Shown one piece after another: positions 7,752-15,364 of a stretch of 64,000 nt of DNA. Position 1 is the stretch's first letter; each line of letters starts with the position of its first letter. Origin of the DNA: Streptomyces violascens (GTDB lineage: Bacteria > Actinomycetota > Actinomycetes > Streptomycetales > Streptomycetaceae). The DNA is taken from the NCBI RefSeq assembly GCF_014649955.1, contig NZ_BMUA01000019.1, forward strand, positions 1 through 64,000. Direction: 5' to 3'. A model generated the notes under the pieces. It saw nothing but the letters and a program-made list of their open reading frames with translations, searched no databases and was not told where the DNA came from. The position numbers and the translations under genes were made by a program.

Positions 7752-9082
7752 GCACGTACGACCATGACGGCCCGACCGGCCGCCCGGCGGAGAGCCCCGC
7801 CGCCCGCACGGCGAACGGCCGGCACCCCGTGGCAGCGGCCGACGCCCTGCCCGATGCCTCCAAGGCCTCCGACAGGACCCCCCAAGCCCCCCGCGCGGCC
7901 GAGGCCGCAGCCGAGACCCGGGCCGCGCGCGCCGTGCGCCTCGTCTCGGCCGCTGCTCTCGGCCCGTACCAGAGCGCCGTCGTCCGGATCGGGTTCTCCG
8001 CGACCTGGCTGTTCTTCCTGCTGCGCGAACTGCCCAACCGCCGCGAGCTGTACGGCCCCGACGGCCCCTGGAGCTGGGACCTCGGCAACCGTCTGGTGTC
8101 CGGGAACCACGCGTTCACCGCGCTGCTCTGGACCGACAGCACGGTCTGGTTCGAGATCGTGTACGCGCTGGCCATCGTGTCCAGTGCGCTCCTGATGCTG
8201 GGCTGGCGCACGCGCACCATGTCTGTCGTCTTCATGATCGGTGTGCTCTCCCTGCAGAATCGCTCCGTCTTCATGGGGGACGGTGGTGACAACGTCATCC
8301 ACCTGATGGCGATCTATCTGGTCTTCACGCGGTGCGCGCAGGTCTGGTCCCTCGACGCCCGGCGCGCCGCGCGCGGGGTGCGCCAGGACCGGGTCGGCCC
8401 GGTGCTGTGGGCGGTGTGCGGCCTCGGGCTGCTCGTCGGCACCTGGCGTACGTCCGGGTCCGGCGTCTTCGGCGGCGGCGAGTGGTGGCTGTGGGTCGTG
8501 TTCTGGGGCATGTGGGCCGTGCAGGGCCTGTGGTGGGTGGTGGGCAGGTTCGCCGACGGCGACTCGCGTGCGCTGCTCGATGTCCTGGGCAACCTGGTCC
8601 ACAACGCGGCCATGGTCGTGATCATGGCGGAGGTCTGCCTGGTCTACGCGACCGCCGGCTGGTACAAGATCCAGGGAAGCCGCTGGCAGGACGGGACCGC
8701 GCTGTTCTACCCGCTGAAGCTCGACTACTTCTCGCCGTGGCCCGAACTCTCCTCCCTGCTTGGCACGAGCGGGGTGATCGTGATGCTGCTCACTTATGGA
8801 ACGGTCATGGTCCAAGTGGCGTTCCCGTTCACGCTGTTCAATCGGCGGGTCAAGAACGTGCTGCTCGTGGCGATGATGCTGGAGCACGCCGGGATCGCGG
8901 TCCTGCTCGGACTGCCGTTCTTCTCGCTGGCGATGATCGCCGCGGACGCCGTGTTCCTGCCGACGTCGTTCCTGCGCAGAGTGGGCGCGTACGCGGGCCG
9001 GCTGCGGCCGGGCGCGCGCCTTCCCGAGCAGCGCCGGGAGCGGGCGGAGCAGGCCGAGCGGCCACGTACGCTCGTGGGGTGA
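7748..9082 (+). CDS. HTTM-domain membrane protein
   Basis: 444 residues with several hydrophobic helices, including SATWLFFLLRELPNRRELYGPDGPW, which matches the start of the HTTM (horizontally transferred transmembrane) domain shared with vitamin-K-dependent gamma-carboxylase, and AGWYKIQGSRWQDGTALFY, which matches the later part of that domain. The hydrophilic N-terminal 65 residues are Ala/Pro-rich. GTG at 7748 overlaps the DUF5819 stop. Together with the preceding gene it forms a two-protein membrane unit. Whether it has any carboxylase chemistry is unknown; most bacterial HTTM proteins are uncharacterised. Confidence 0.83.
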   Translation: MSTYDHDGPTGRPAESPAARTANGRHPVAAADALPDASKASDRTPQAPRAAEAAAETRAARAVRLVSAAALGPYQSAVVRIGFSATWLFFLLRELPNRRELYGPDGPWSWDLGNRLVSGNHAFTALLWTDSTVWFEIVYALAIVSSALLMLGWRTRTMSVVFMIGVLSLQNRSVFMGDGGDNVIHLMAIYLVFTRCAQVWSLDARRAARGVRQDRVGPVLWAVCGLGLLVGTWRTSGSGVFGGGEWWLWVVFWGMWAVQGLWWVVGRFADGDSRALLDVLGNLVHNAAMVVIMAEVCLVYATAGWYKIQGSRWQDGTALFYPLKLDYFSPWPELSSLLGTSGVIVMLLTYGTVMVQVAFPFTLFNRRVKNVLLVAMMLEHAGIAVLLGLPFFSLAMIAADAVFLPTSFLRRVGAYAGRLRPGARLPEQRRERAEQAERPRTLVG

Positions 9083-9780
9083 GCAGCACCGAACAGCCGG
9101 CCCCGGCCGAGGACGCCCCGGCCGGCGACCCCATCCAGGGCGACCCCATCCAGTACGACGAAGGCTTCGGCCCGGCCGAGGTCGGGGTGGGCCCGCACCC
9201 GCGGCCCTGGCCCGAGGGCGAGCGCTACGACCCGGAGCTGCTCGCGCACGGCGACCGGCGCAATGTCGTCGACGCCTACCGGTACTGGACGCGCGAGGCG
9301 ATCGTCGCCGACCTCGACACCCGGCGGCACGACTTCCATGTGGCGGTCGAGAACTGGGGCCACGACTTCAACATCGGCTCCGTGGTGCGGACCGCGAACG
9401 CGTTCCTGGCCAAGGAGATCCACATCGTCGGGCGGCGCCGCTGGAACCGGCGCGGGGCCATGGTCACCGACCGCTACCAGCACGTCCGCCACCACCCGGA
9501 CACCGAGTCGCTGACCGCGTGGGCCCTCGCGGAGGGCGTGCCGATCATCGGCATCGACAACCTGCCCGGCGCGGTGCCCCTTGAGCGGACCGAGCTGCCG
9601 CGCCGGTGTGTGCTGCTCTTCGGCCAGGAAGGCCCGGGGCTCACCGAAGAGGCCCGTAAGCACGCCCATATGGTGTGCTCCATCGCGCAGTTCGGCTCCA
9701 CACGCTCGATCAACGCGGGGGCCGCGGCGGCCATCGCGATGCACTCCTGGGTGCAGAGGCACGCCGTCATTCCCGACTGA
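9079..9780 (+). CDS. TrmH/SpoU family RNA 2'-O-methyltransferase
   Basis: 233 residues from GTG at 9079, which overlaps the preceding stop by 4 nt. After an acidic N-terminal 70 residues comes a SPOUT knot: NWGHDFNIGSVVRTANAF (motif 1, the N and R are the conserved catalytic/RNA contacts), LLFGQEGPGLTEEA (motif 2) and STRSINAGAAAAIAM (motif 3), which form the SAM-binding trefoil knot. It should methylate ribose 2'-OH in tRNA or rRNA; the target base is not deducible. It is unrelated in function to the membrane genes before it, so the overlap probably only reflects operon packing. Confidence 0.92.
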   Translation: MSSTEQPAPAEDAPAGDPIQGDPIQYDEGFGPAEVGVGPHPRPWPEGERYDPELLAHGDRRNVVDAYRYWTREAIVADLDTRRHDFHVAVENWGHDFNIGSVVRTANAFLAKEIHIVGRRRWNRRGAMVTDRYQHVRHHPDTESLTAWALAEGVPIIGIDNLPGAVPLERTELPRRCVLLFGQEGPGLTEEARKHAHMVCSIAQFGSTRSINAGAAAAIAMHSWVQRHAVIPD

Positions 9781-9804
9781 CGCGCCCCGCTCCCGTAAGG
9801 CCTG

Positions 9805-11469
9805 TCAGGCCTGCCTGCGGACCTCCACCACGCGGAACCGGTTGGCCACGAACGCCCCGTCGCACAGGGCCGCGTTGGCCGCCGGGTTGCCGCCCGAGCC
9901 GTGGAAGTCGGAGAAGGCGGCCGTCTGGTTGACGTACACGCCGCCCGTCAGGTTCAGCGACAGCTGGGCCGGCTCGTCCAGGCAGACGTCCTCCACCGCG
10001 CGCTCCACCTCCGGGGAGGTGGTGTACGCGCCGACCGTCATCGCGCCCTTGTCGCGGACCGTGCGGCGCAGCAGCTCGACCGCGTCCGCCGTGGAGTCGA
10101 CGGCGACGGCGAAGGAGACCGGGCCGAAGCACTCCGAGAGGTAGACGGCCTCCGCGTCCGGCTTCGCGCCGTCCAGCTTGACGATCACCGGGGTGCGGAC
10201 CACCGCGTCCGGGAACTCGGGGTTGGCCACCTCCCGCGAAGGCAGGGCGACTTCACCGAGCCCGGGGGCCGCGTCCAGGCGGGTCTTCACGTCCGGGTTG
10301 ACCAGGGCGCCGAGCAGCGCGTTGGCCCGGGCGTCGTCGCCGAGCAGGCCGCCGACCGCGCCTGCGAGGTCGCCGACGACCTCGTCGTACGACTTCTTGC
10401 CCACGTCCGTGGTGATGCCGTCGCGGGGGATCAGCAGGTTCTGCGGGGTGGTGCACATCTGGCCGCTGTACAGGGACAGCGAGAAGGACAGGTTGGCGAG
10501 CATGCCCTTGTAGTTGTCGGTGGAGTCGATGACCACCGTGTTGACGCCGGCCTTCTCCGTGTAGACCTGCGCCTGGCGGGCGTTGGCCTCCAGCCAGTCG
10601 CCGAAGGCGGAGGAGCCCGTGTAGTCGATGATCTTGATCTCGGGGCGGACCGCGAGGGTCTTGGCGATGCCCTCGCCGGGCCGCTCGGCCGCGAGCGCCA
10701 CCAGGTTGGGGTCGAAGCCCGCCTCGGCGAGCACCTCGCGCGCCACCTTCACCGTCATCGCCAGCGGCAGGACCGCGCGCGGGTGCGGCTTGACCAGGAC
10801 CGGGTTTCCGGTGGCGAGGGAGGCGAACATGCCCGGGTAGCCGTTCCACGTGGGGAACGTGTTGCAGCCGATCAGCAGGGCGATGCCGCGCCCGGCCGGG
10901 GTGAACGTCTTGGCGAGCTCCAGGGGCTCGCGCTTGCCCTGCGGCTTGGACCAGGCGGCGCTGCCCGACGGGGTGCGCGTCTGCTCCTGGTAGGCGTACG
11001 CGACGGCCTCCAGGCCGCGGTCCTGGGCGTGCGGCCCGCCCGCCTGGAACGCCATCATGAAGGCCTGGCCGCTGGTGTGCATGACCGCGTGCGCGAACTC
11101 GTGGGTGCGCGCGCCGATCCGGGCCAGGATCTCGATGCAGACCAGGGCCCGCGTCTCGGGGCCCGCGGCCCGCCAGTCGGCCATGCCGGCGCGCATCGCG
11201 GGGAGCAGCACGTCGAGGTCCGGGTGCGGGTACTGGACGCCCAACTCGATTCCGTAGGGCGAGACTTCGGCGCCCGTCCAGTCGTCGGTGCCCGGCTGGT
11301 CGAGGTCGAAGCGACGGTTCAGGAGCGCGTCGAAGGCGGCCTTGCCGTCCTCCGCGCCGGTCTCTCCGTAGGCCTTGGGGTGCTCCGGATGCGGCGACCA
11401 GTACGCACGCGTGCGGATCGCCTCCAGGGCCCCGTCCAGGGTGGGCCTGTGCTTCTCGGTCAGCTGCAT
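9805..11469 (-). CDS. paaN: Phenylacetate degradation protein PaaN (aldehyde dehydrogenase type)
   Basis: 554 residues, the length of the actinobacterial PaaN_2 class, which lacks the fused MaoC hydratase domain of E. coli PaaZ. The ALDH fold is visible as FTPAGRGIALLIGCNTFPTWNGYPGMFASLATGNPVLVKPHP, DYTGSSAFGDWLEANA, LYSGQMCTTPQNL (active cysteine) and the C-terminal FSDFHGSGGNPAAN. In the pathway it would act on oxepin-CoA or its ring-opened semialdehyde. The ring-opening hydrolase must be supplied elsewhere. ATG at 11469 is 62 nt from a PaaR-like palindrome shared with the divergent 3-hydroxyacyl-CoA dehydrogenase. Confidence 0.93.
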   Translation of the reverse strand: MQLTEKHRPTLDGALEAIRTRAYWSPHPEHPKAYGETGAEDGKAAFDALLNRRFDLDQPGTDDWTGAEVSPYGIELGVQYPHPDLDVLLPAMRAGMADWRAAGPETRALVCIEILARIGARTHEFAHAVMHTSGQAFMMAFQAGGPHAQDRGLEAVAYAYQEQTRTPSGSAAWSKPQGKREPLELAKTFTPAGRGIALLIGCNTFPTWNGYPGMFASLATGNPVLVKPHPRAVLPLAMTVKVAREVLAEAGFDPNLVALAAERPGEGIAKTLAVRPEIKIIDYTGSSAFGDWLEANARQAQVYTEKAGVNTVVIDSTDNYKGMLANLSFSLSLYSGQMCTTPQNLLIPRDGITTDVGKKSYDEVVGDLAGAVGGLLGDDARANALLGALVNPDVKTRLDAAPGLGEVALPSREVANPEFPDAVVRTPVIVKLDGAKPDAEAVYLSECFGPVSFAVAVDSTADAVELLRRTVRDKGAMTVGAYTTSPEVERAVEDVCLDEPAQLSLNLTGGVYVNQTAAFSDFHGSGGNPAANAALCDGAFVANRFRVVEVRRQA

Positions 11470-11530
11470 GGCGAGCAACTCCTCGTCGAGTCTTCGAGCT
11501 GGGCAGGGAGAGCCGGACACCGCTAGAGTA

Positions 11531-11544
11531 ACCGAACGATCGGT
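11531..11544. promoter_or_regulatory. PaaR-like operator, paaN / 3-hydroxyacyl-CoA dehydrogenase promoter
   Basis: ACCGAACGATCGGT, an exact fit to ACCGNNCGNNCGGT and the exact reverse complement of the core at 6552-6565. It sits between the divergent paaN and 3-hydroxyacyl-CoA dehydrogenase genes; the second of these is followed by the TetR gene that I propose binds it. Confidence 0.72.
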
Positions 11545-11569
11545 CGGGACAAGAGGGTCCGCGGAAACC

Positions 11570-11578
11570 TGTGGACAA
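11570..11578. promoter_or_regulatory. DnaA-box-like 9-mer
   Basis: TGTGGACAA is the reverse complement of TTGTCCACA, the box form preferred by Streptomyces DnaA. It lies 26 nt from the PaaR-like operator in the paaN divergent promoter region. Confidence 0.45.
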
Positions 11579-11668
11579 CTACCGGCCACGCCCGCCGCGG
11601 CCCCGCTCGTGCGGCCCGGAAGGGGGCCTGCCGGGCCCGTGGGCAAGCCGTAGGGGAGGATCGTGTTC

Positions 11669-13213
11669 ATGACCGAAACCGCCAGCGCCTCAGCGATCGC
11701 GCCGAGCCGTACCGTCGCCGTCGTCGGCACCGGAACCATGGGGCAGGGCATCGCCCAGGTGGCCCTCGTCGCCGGACACCCCGTACGGCTCTACGACGCC
11801 GTGCCGGGCCGCGCGCGGGAGGCCGCCGACGCTCTGGCCGGACGACTGGACCGGCTGGTCGAGAAGGGCCGCCTGGACGCCGAAGGGCGCGATGCGGCTC
11901 TGGCCCGCCTGTACCCGGCCGAGGAGCTCGCCGAGCTCGCGGACTCCGCGCTCGTCGTCGAGGCCGTCCTGGAACAACTCCCCCTCAAACAGGAGTTGTT
12001 CGGCGCCCTGGAACGCGTGGTCGACGAGGACTGCCTGCTCGCCACCAACACCTCATCGCTGTCGGTGACCGCGATCGCGGGGGCGCTGCGCCGCCCCGGC
12101 CGCTTCGTCGGCCTGCACTTCTTCAACCCGGCGCCGCTGCTCCCGCTGGTGGAGGTGGTCAGCGGTTTCGCCACCGACGAGGCGGCCGCGACCAGGGCGT
12201 ACGAGACGGCGAAGGCCTGGGGCAAGACGCCGGTGCGCTGCACCGACACCCCCGGCTTCATCGTCAACCGCATCGCCCGCCCCTTCTACGCCGAAGCCTT
12301 CGCGGTGTACGAGGAGCGCGGCGCCGACCCGGCCACCATCGACGCGGTGCTGCGCGAGTGCGGCGGGTTCCGGATGGGCCCGTTCGAGCTGACCGACCTC
12401 ATCGGGCAGGACGTCAACGAGGCGGTGACGCGCTCGGTCTGGGAGTCCTTCTTCCGGAGTCCCAGGTTCACGCCGTCCCTGGCCCAGCGCCGCCTGGTCG
12501 AGTCCGGCCTGCACGGCCGCAAGAGCGGACGCGGCTGGTACGCCTACGAGACGCCCGGTGCGCCCTCCAAGGAGGTCGTGCGTCCCGAGCCGCACACCGC
12601 GCCGCCCGCCAAGGCCCCGGCGGCCGTCACCGTGGTCGGCGACCTGGGCCCGGCCCGCGAACTCGTGGCGATGATGACGGAGGCCGGCATCGACGTGACG
12701 ACCGTCAACGAGGGCGGTCCCTACATCGAGCTTCCGGGGGATGGACAGCTCGTTCCGGCCGACGGCAAGACGTCCGTCGAGTTCGCGGACGTCGTCTACT
12801 TCGATCTCGCCCTCGACTATCGGGGCGCCACCCGCATCGCGCTCTCCGCGAGCCAGGACACCTCCGAGCGCGCTGTCACCGAGGCCGTCGGCCTGTTCCA
12901 GAAGCTCGGCAAGGAGGTCAGCGTCATCGGCGACGTGCCGGGCATGATCGTCGCCCGGACCGTCGCGATGCTCGTCGACTTCGCCGCCGACGCCGTCGCC
13001 AAGGGCGTCGCCTCGCCCGAGGACATCGACACCGCGATGCGGCTCGGCGTCAACTACCCGCTGGGGCCCGTCGAATGGAACCGGCGCCTGGGCCAGGACT
13101 GGGCGTACGACCTGCTCTCGGCGCTGCACGAGCGCTGCCCCACCGGCCGCTACGCACCCTCGCTCGCGCTCTACCGGCAGGCGTACGCGGGCGACGAGGA
13201 GACCGGCTCATGA
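11669..13213 (+). CDS. 3-Hydroxyacyl-CoA dehydrogenase (PaaH / 3-hydroxybutyryl-CoA dehydrogenase type)
   Basis: 514 residues from ATG 11669, chosen over GTG 11663 because the GGGAGG at 11653-11658 is better spaced. A Rossmann NAD site VAVVGTGTMGQGIAQV is followed by the catalytic region VGLHFFNPAPLLPLVEVV and TPGFIVNRIARPFYAEA, then two C-terminal 3HCDH domains; the second repeat makes it longer than the 280-residue single-domain form. It would oxidise 3-hydroxyadipyl-CoA or 3-hydroxybutyryl-CoA. The stop overlaps the start of the TetR gene (ATGA), tying the regulator to this gene. Confidence 0.92.
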   Translation: MTETASASAIAPSRTVAVVGTGTMGQGIAQVALVAGHPVRLYDAVPGRAREAADALAGRLDRLVEKGRLDAEGRDAALARLYPAEELAELADSALVVEAVLEQLPLKQELFGALERVVDEDCLLATNTSSLSVTAIAGALRRPGRFVGLHFFNPAPLLPLVEVVSGFATDEAAATRAYETAKAWGKTPVRCTDTPGFIVNRIARPFYAEAFAVYEERGADPATIDAVLRECGGFRMGPFELTDLIGQDVNEAVTRSVWESFFRSPRFTPSLAQRRLVESGLHGRKSGRGWYAYETPGAPSKEVVRPEPHTAPPAKAPAAVTVVGDLGPARELVAMMTEAGIDVTTVNEGGPYIELPGDGQLVPADGKTSVEFADVVYFDLALDYRGATRIALSASQDTSERAVTEAVGLFQKLGKEVSVIGDVPGMIVARTVAMLVDFAADAVAKGVASPEDIDTAMRLGVNYPLGPVEWNRRLGQDWAYDLLSALHERCPTGRYAPSLALYRQAYAGDEETGS

Positions 13214-13803
13214 CGACCCCCAAGCGCGACACCTACACGCCCGAGACGCTCCTCACGGTCGCCGTGCGGGTCTTCAACGAGCGCGGCTACGACGGCACGT
13301 CGATGGAGCACCTGTCCAAGGCGGCCGGGATCTCCAAGTCGTCGATCTACCACCATGTCGCCGGCAAGGAGGAGCTCCTGCACCGGGCGGTGAGCCGCGC
13401 CATAGACGGCCTCTTCGGCGTCCTGGACGAGCCGGGCGCCCAGCGCGGCCGTTCGATTGAGCGGGTCGAGTACGTCACTCGACGTACCGTCGAAGTCCTC
13501 ATGGCCGAACTTCCCTACGTCACCCTGCTGTTGCGCGTCCGCGGCAACACCAAGACGGAACGCTGGGCGATGGAGCGCCGCAGGGAGTTCGACCAGCGGG
13601 TCTCCGATCTCCTGAAGGCGGCCGTCGCGGACGGCGATCTCCGCGCCGACCTGGACATTCGCCTGGCGACCCGGCTGCTCTTCGGCATGGTCAACTCGCT
13701 GGTCGAGTGGTACCGGCCGCAGCGCGAGGGCGAGGCGGACGGCGACCAGGTGGCCGACACCGTGGTCAGGATGGCCTTCGAGGGGTTGCGGACCGGCCAT
13801 TGA
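13210..13803 (+). CDS. TetR family regulator, PaaR-like
   Basis: 197 residues. N-terminal HTH spans about 12-57 (VAVRVFNERGYDGTSMEHLSKAAGISKSSIYHHVAGKEELL), followed by a helical ligand-binding domain that ends with RLLFGMVNSLVEWYRP, as in TetR proteins that sense acyl-CoA or aryl-CoA esters. It is translationally coupled to the 3-hydroxyacyl-CoA dehydrogenase gene. The operators at 6552, 11531 and 15285 match the PaaR motif, so I infer that it represses paa genes and is released by phenylacetyl-CoA. The ligand is unproven. Confidence 0.8.
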   Translation: MTTPKRDTYTPETLLTVAVRVFNERGYDGTSMEHLSKAAGISKSSIYHHVAGKEELLHRAVSRAIDGLFGVLDEPGAQRGRSIERVEYVTRRTVEVLMAELPYVTLLLRVRGNTKTERWAMERRREFDQRVSDLLKAAVADGDLRADLDIRLATRLLFGMVNSLVEWYRPQREGEADGDQVADTVVRMAFEGLRTGH

Positions 13804-13852
13804 GCCGCGGGGCCGTTGACTGAGGCACCGAAGCGGATCAGCATCCACGGTC

Positions 13853-14665
13853 ATGGCTGCCCTGCGAACTCCTGCGCCCTTTGTGTCCGTCTGTGCCACG
13901 GTGCTGCTCGTGGGCCTGACGCTGGCCGGGTGCAGCGGTGAGGGCGGCAGAAACGATTCGGCGGCCAAGTCGCCGGACGCGAGAGCCGCGGTCAAGAAGG
14001 CCGAGACCCAGCCCGCCGCACCGGCGCCGCCCGTCGAGGGCGACGAATTCGGCTGTCTGACACCCGAGCAGGCCAAGGCGGGCTCGATCGTCTTCAAGAG
14101 CGCGGCGGGATCGCCCACTGGCGGCTTTCTGACCGGAAGTGGCAATACCGGGATCGTTCTCGCCCACCAGTCGGACGGGAATGTCTGCCAGTGGAAGGAC
14201 AAGGCCGTCGAGCTCGGCAAGGCGGGCTTCCGCGTGCTCGCGGTCAACAACACGACCGGTGACGCGGCCGACGAGATCGAGGGAGCGGCCACCGTGCTGC
14301 GCACCGAGGGAGCCTGGAAGCTGCTCCTGATGGGCGCGTCCAAGGGCGGCACCGCGAGCCTGGAGGCGGCCGCCCACATGCCGCTGAAGCCGGACGCGGT
14401 GGTCGCGCTGTCGGCCCCCACGGCGTACGGCCCGATGGACGCGCTGGCCGCCGCCAAGAACATCACCGTGCCGGTGCTCTACATGGCCGGCGACCAGGAC
14501 GGCACGTTCGCCACGGCCGCGCGGGAGCTGAGCGCGGCGAGCACCAAGGCCCCGGAGGACCGGCTGGTCCCCGTCAAGGGATCGGCCTCCCACGGAGTGG
14601 CCCTGCTCGCCGCCCCCGGCAACTGGGAGACCGTCCTCGCCTTCCTGAAGAAGTACTGCACCTGA
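13853..14665 (+). CDS. Lipoprotein with alpha/beta-hydrolase fold
   Basis: 270 residues. Signal peptide with lipobox LTLAGC (Cys near residue 25), then a charged Ala/Lys linker. The body looks like a dienelactone-hydrolase-type alpha/beta hydrolase: a GASKGG nucleophile elbow (serine), YMAGDQDGTF near the acid residue, and ASHGVALL supplying the histidine. It should be anchored on the outer face of the membrane. Substrate unknown. The two cysteines FGCLTPE and KKYCT could form a disulfide. It is convergent with the Lrp regulator. Confidence 0.82.
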   Translation: MAALRTPAPFVSVCATVLLVGLTLAGCSGEGGRNDSAAKSPDARAAVKKAETQPAAPAPPVEGDEFGCLTPEQAKAGSIVFKSAAGSPTGGFLTGSGNTGIVLAHQSDGNVCQWKDKAVELGKAGFRVLAVNNTTGDAADEIEGAATVLRTEGAWKLLLMGASKGGTASLEAAAHMPLKPDAVVALSAPTAYGPMDALAAAKNITVPVLYMAGDQDGTFATAARELSAASTKAPEDRLVPVKGSASHGVALLAAPGNWETVLAFLKKYCT

Positions 14666-14694
14666 GCGGTAAGTACGGCGCGCGGGCCGGGCCC

Positions 14695-15183
14695 CTACGC
14701 GGGGTCCAGGTCCGTCTCCTCGAACACCAGCAGGGTGCGCGTCGACAGGACCTCCGGGATGGACTGGATCCGGGTCAGGACCAGCTCGCGCAGCGCCCTG
14801 TTGTCGGGCGTGTGCACCAGGAGCAGGACGTCGAAATCCCCGCTCACCAGGGCGATGTGGGCGGCTCCGGGCAGTTCCTTGAGCTGTGCGCGGACCGTGC
14901 GCCACGAGTTCTGCACGATCTTGAGCGTGATGTACGCGGCCGCGCCCTGGCCCGCCCTCTCGTGGTCCACGCGCGCGGTGAAGCCCTGGATCACGTTGTC
15001 CTCGACGAGCCGGTTGATCCGCGCGTAGGCGTTGGCGCGCGAGACGTGCACCCGCTCGGCCACGGAGCGTATCGAGGCCCGGCCGTCCGTCTGCAGGATC
15101 CGCAGGATGGCGTGATCGATCTCGTCCAGCGGGCGCGGCGGCACCGGCCGGATCTCGCCGGTGGCCATTTGTTCAGCTGCCAT
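14695..15183 (-). CDS. Lrp/AsnC family regulator next to bkd locus 1
   Basis: 162 residues: N-terminal winged HTH (about 20-65, LDEIDHAILRILQTDGRASI, RANAYARINRLVEDNVI) and a C-terminal RAM ligand-binding domain (GDFDVLLLVHTPDNRALRELV). Lrp/AsnC proteins bind amino or keto acids and often control divergent genes. Divergent placement beside E1alpha matches bkdR-bkdA arrangements known for branched-chain keto-acid dehydrogenases. It may respond to Val/Leu/Ile or Phe or their keto acids; the ligand is inferred only from context. Confidence 0.88.
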   Translation of the reverse strand: MAAEQMATGEIRPVPPRPLDEIDHAILRILQTDGRASIRSVAERVHVSRANAYARINRLVEDNVIQGFTARVDHERAGQGAAAYITLKIVQNSWRTVRAQLKELPGAAHIALVSGDFDVLLLVHTPDNRALRELVLTRIQSIPEVLSTRTLLVFEETDLDPA

Positions 15184-15201
15184 GTCCCCCCGCCTTCCTG
15201 T

Positions 15202-15250
15202 TGTGGACGACCTGTTCCCATCCCAGGCTGTGGAGAACCGTTTGTCCACA
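15202..15250. promoter_or_regulatory. Cluster of three DnaA-box-like 9-mers
   Basis: TGTGGACGA (15202-15210), TGTGGAGAA (15229-15237) and TTGTCCACA (15242-15250). On the appropriate strand they read TCGTCCACA, TTCTCCACA and TTGTCCACA, that is 8/9, 8/9 and 9/9 matches to the Streptomyces preferred DnaA box. The last two face each other and would also form a hairpin. All lie between the divergent Lrp and E1alpha genes. Confidence 0.5.
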
Positions 15251-15284
15251 GGCTGAAGGTGGCTGTAGCCAAAATGCGTCCACG

Positions 15285-15298
15285 ACCGAACAATCGGT
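15285..15298. promoter_or_regulatory. PaaR-like operator, bkd locus 1 promoter
   Basis: ACCGAACAATCGGT matches ACCGNNCGNNCGGT with one change (G to A) and differs from the 11531 site at one position in the 14-nt core. It sits 67 nt upstream of E1alpha. This ties the keto-acid dehydrogenase operon to the proposed PaaR regulon. Confidence 0.62.
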
Positions 15299-15364
15299 AG
15301 GTGAGGGGCGTCACACTCACGCCCCTCCCACGGATGTCCGCTCCCCACAAGGAGGTGCATTGGC

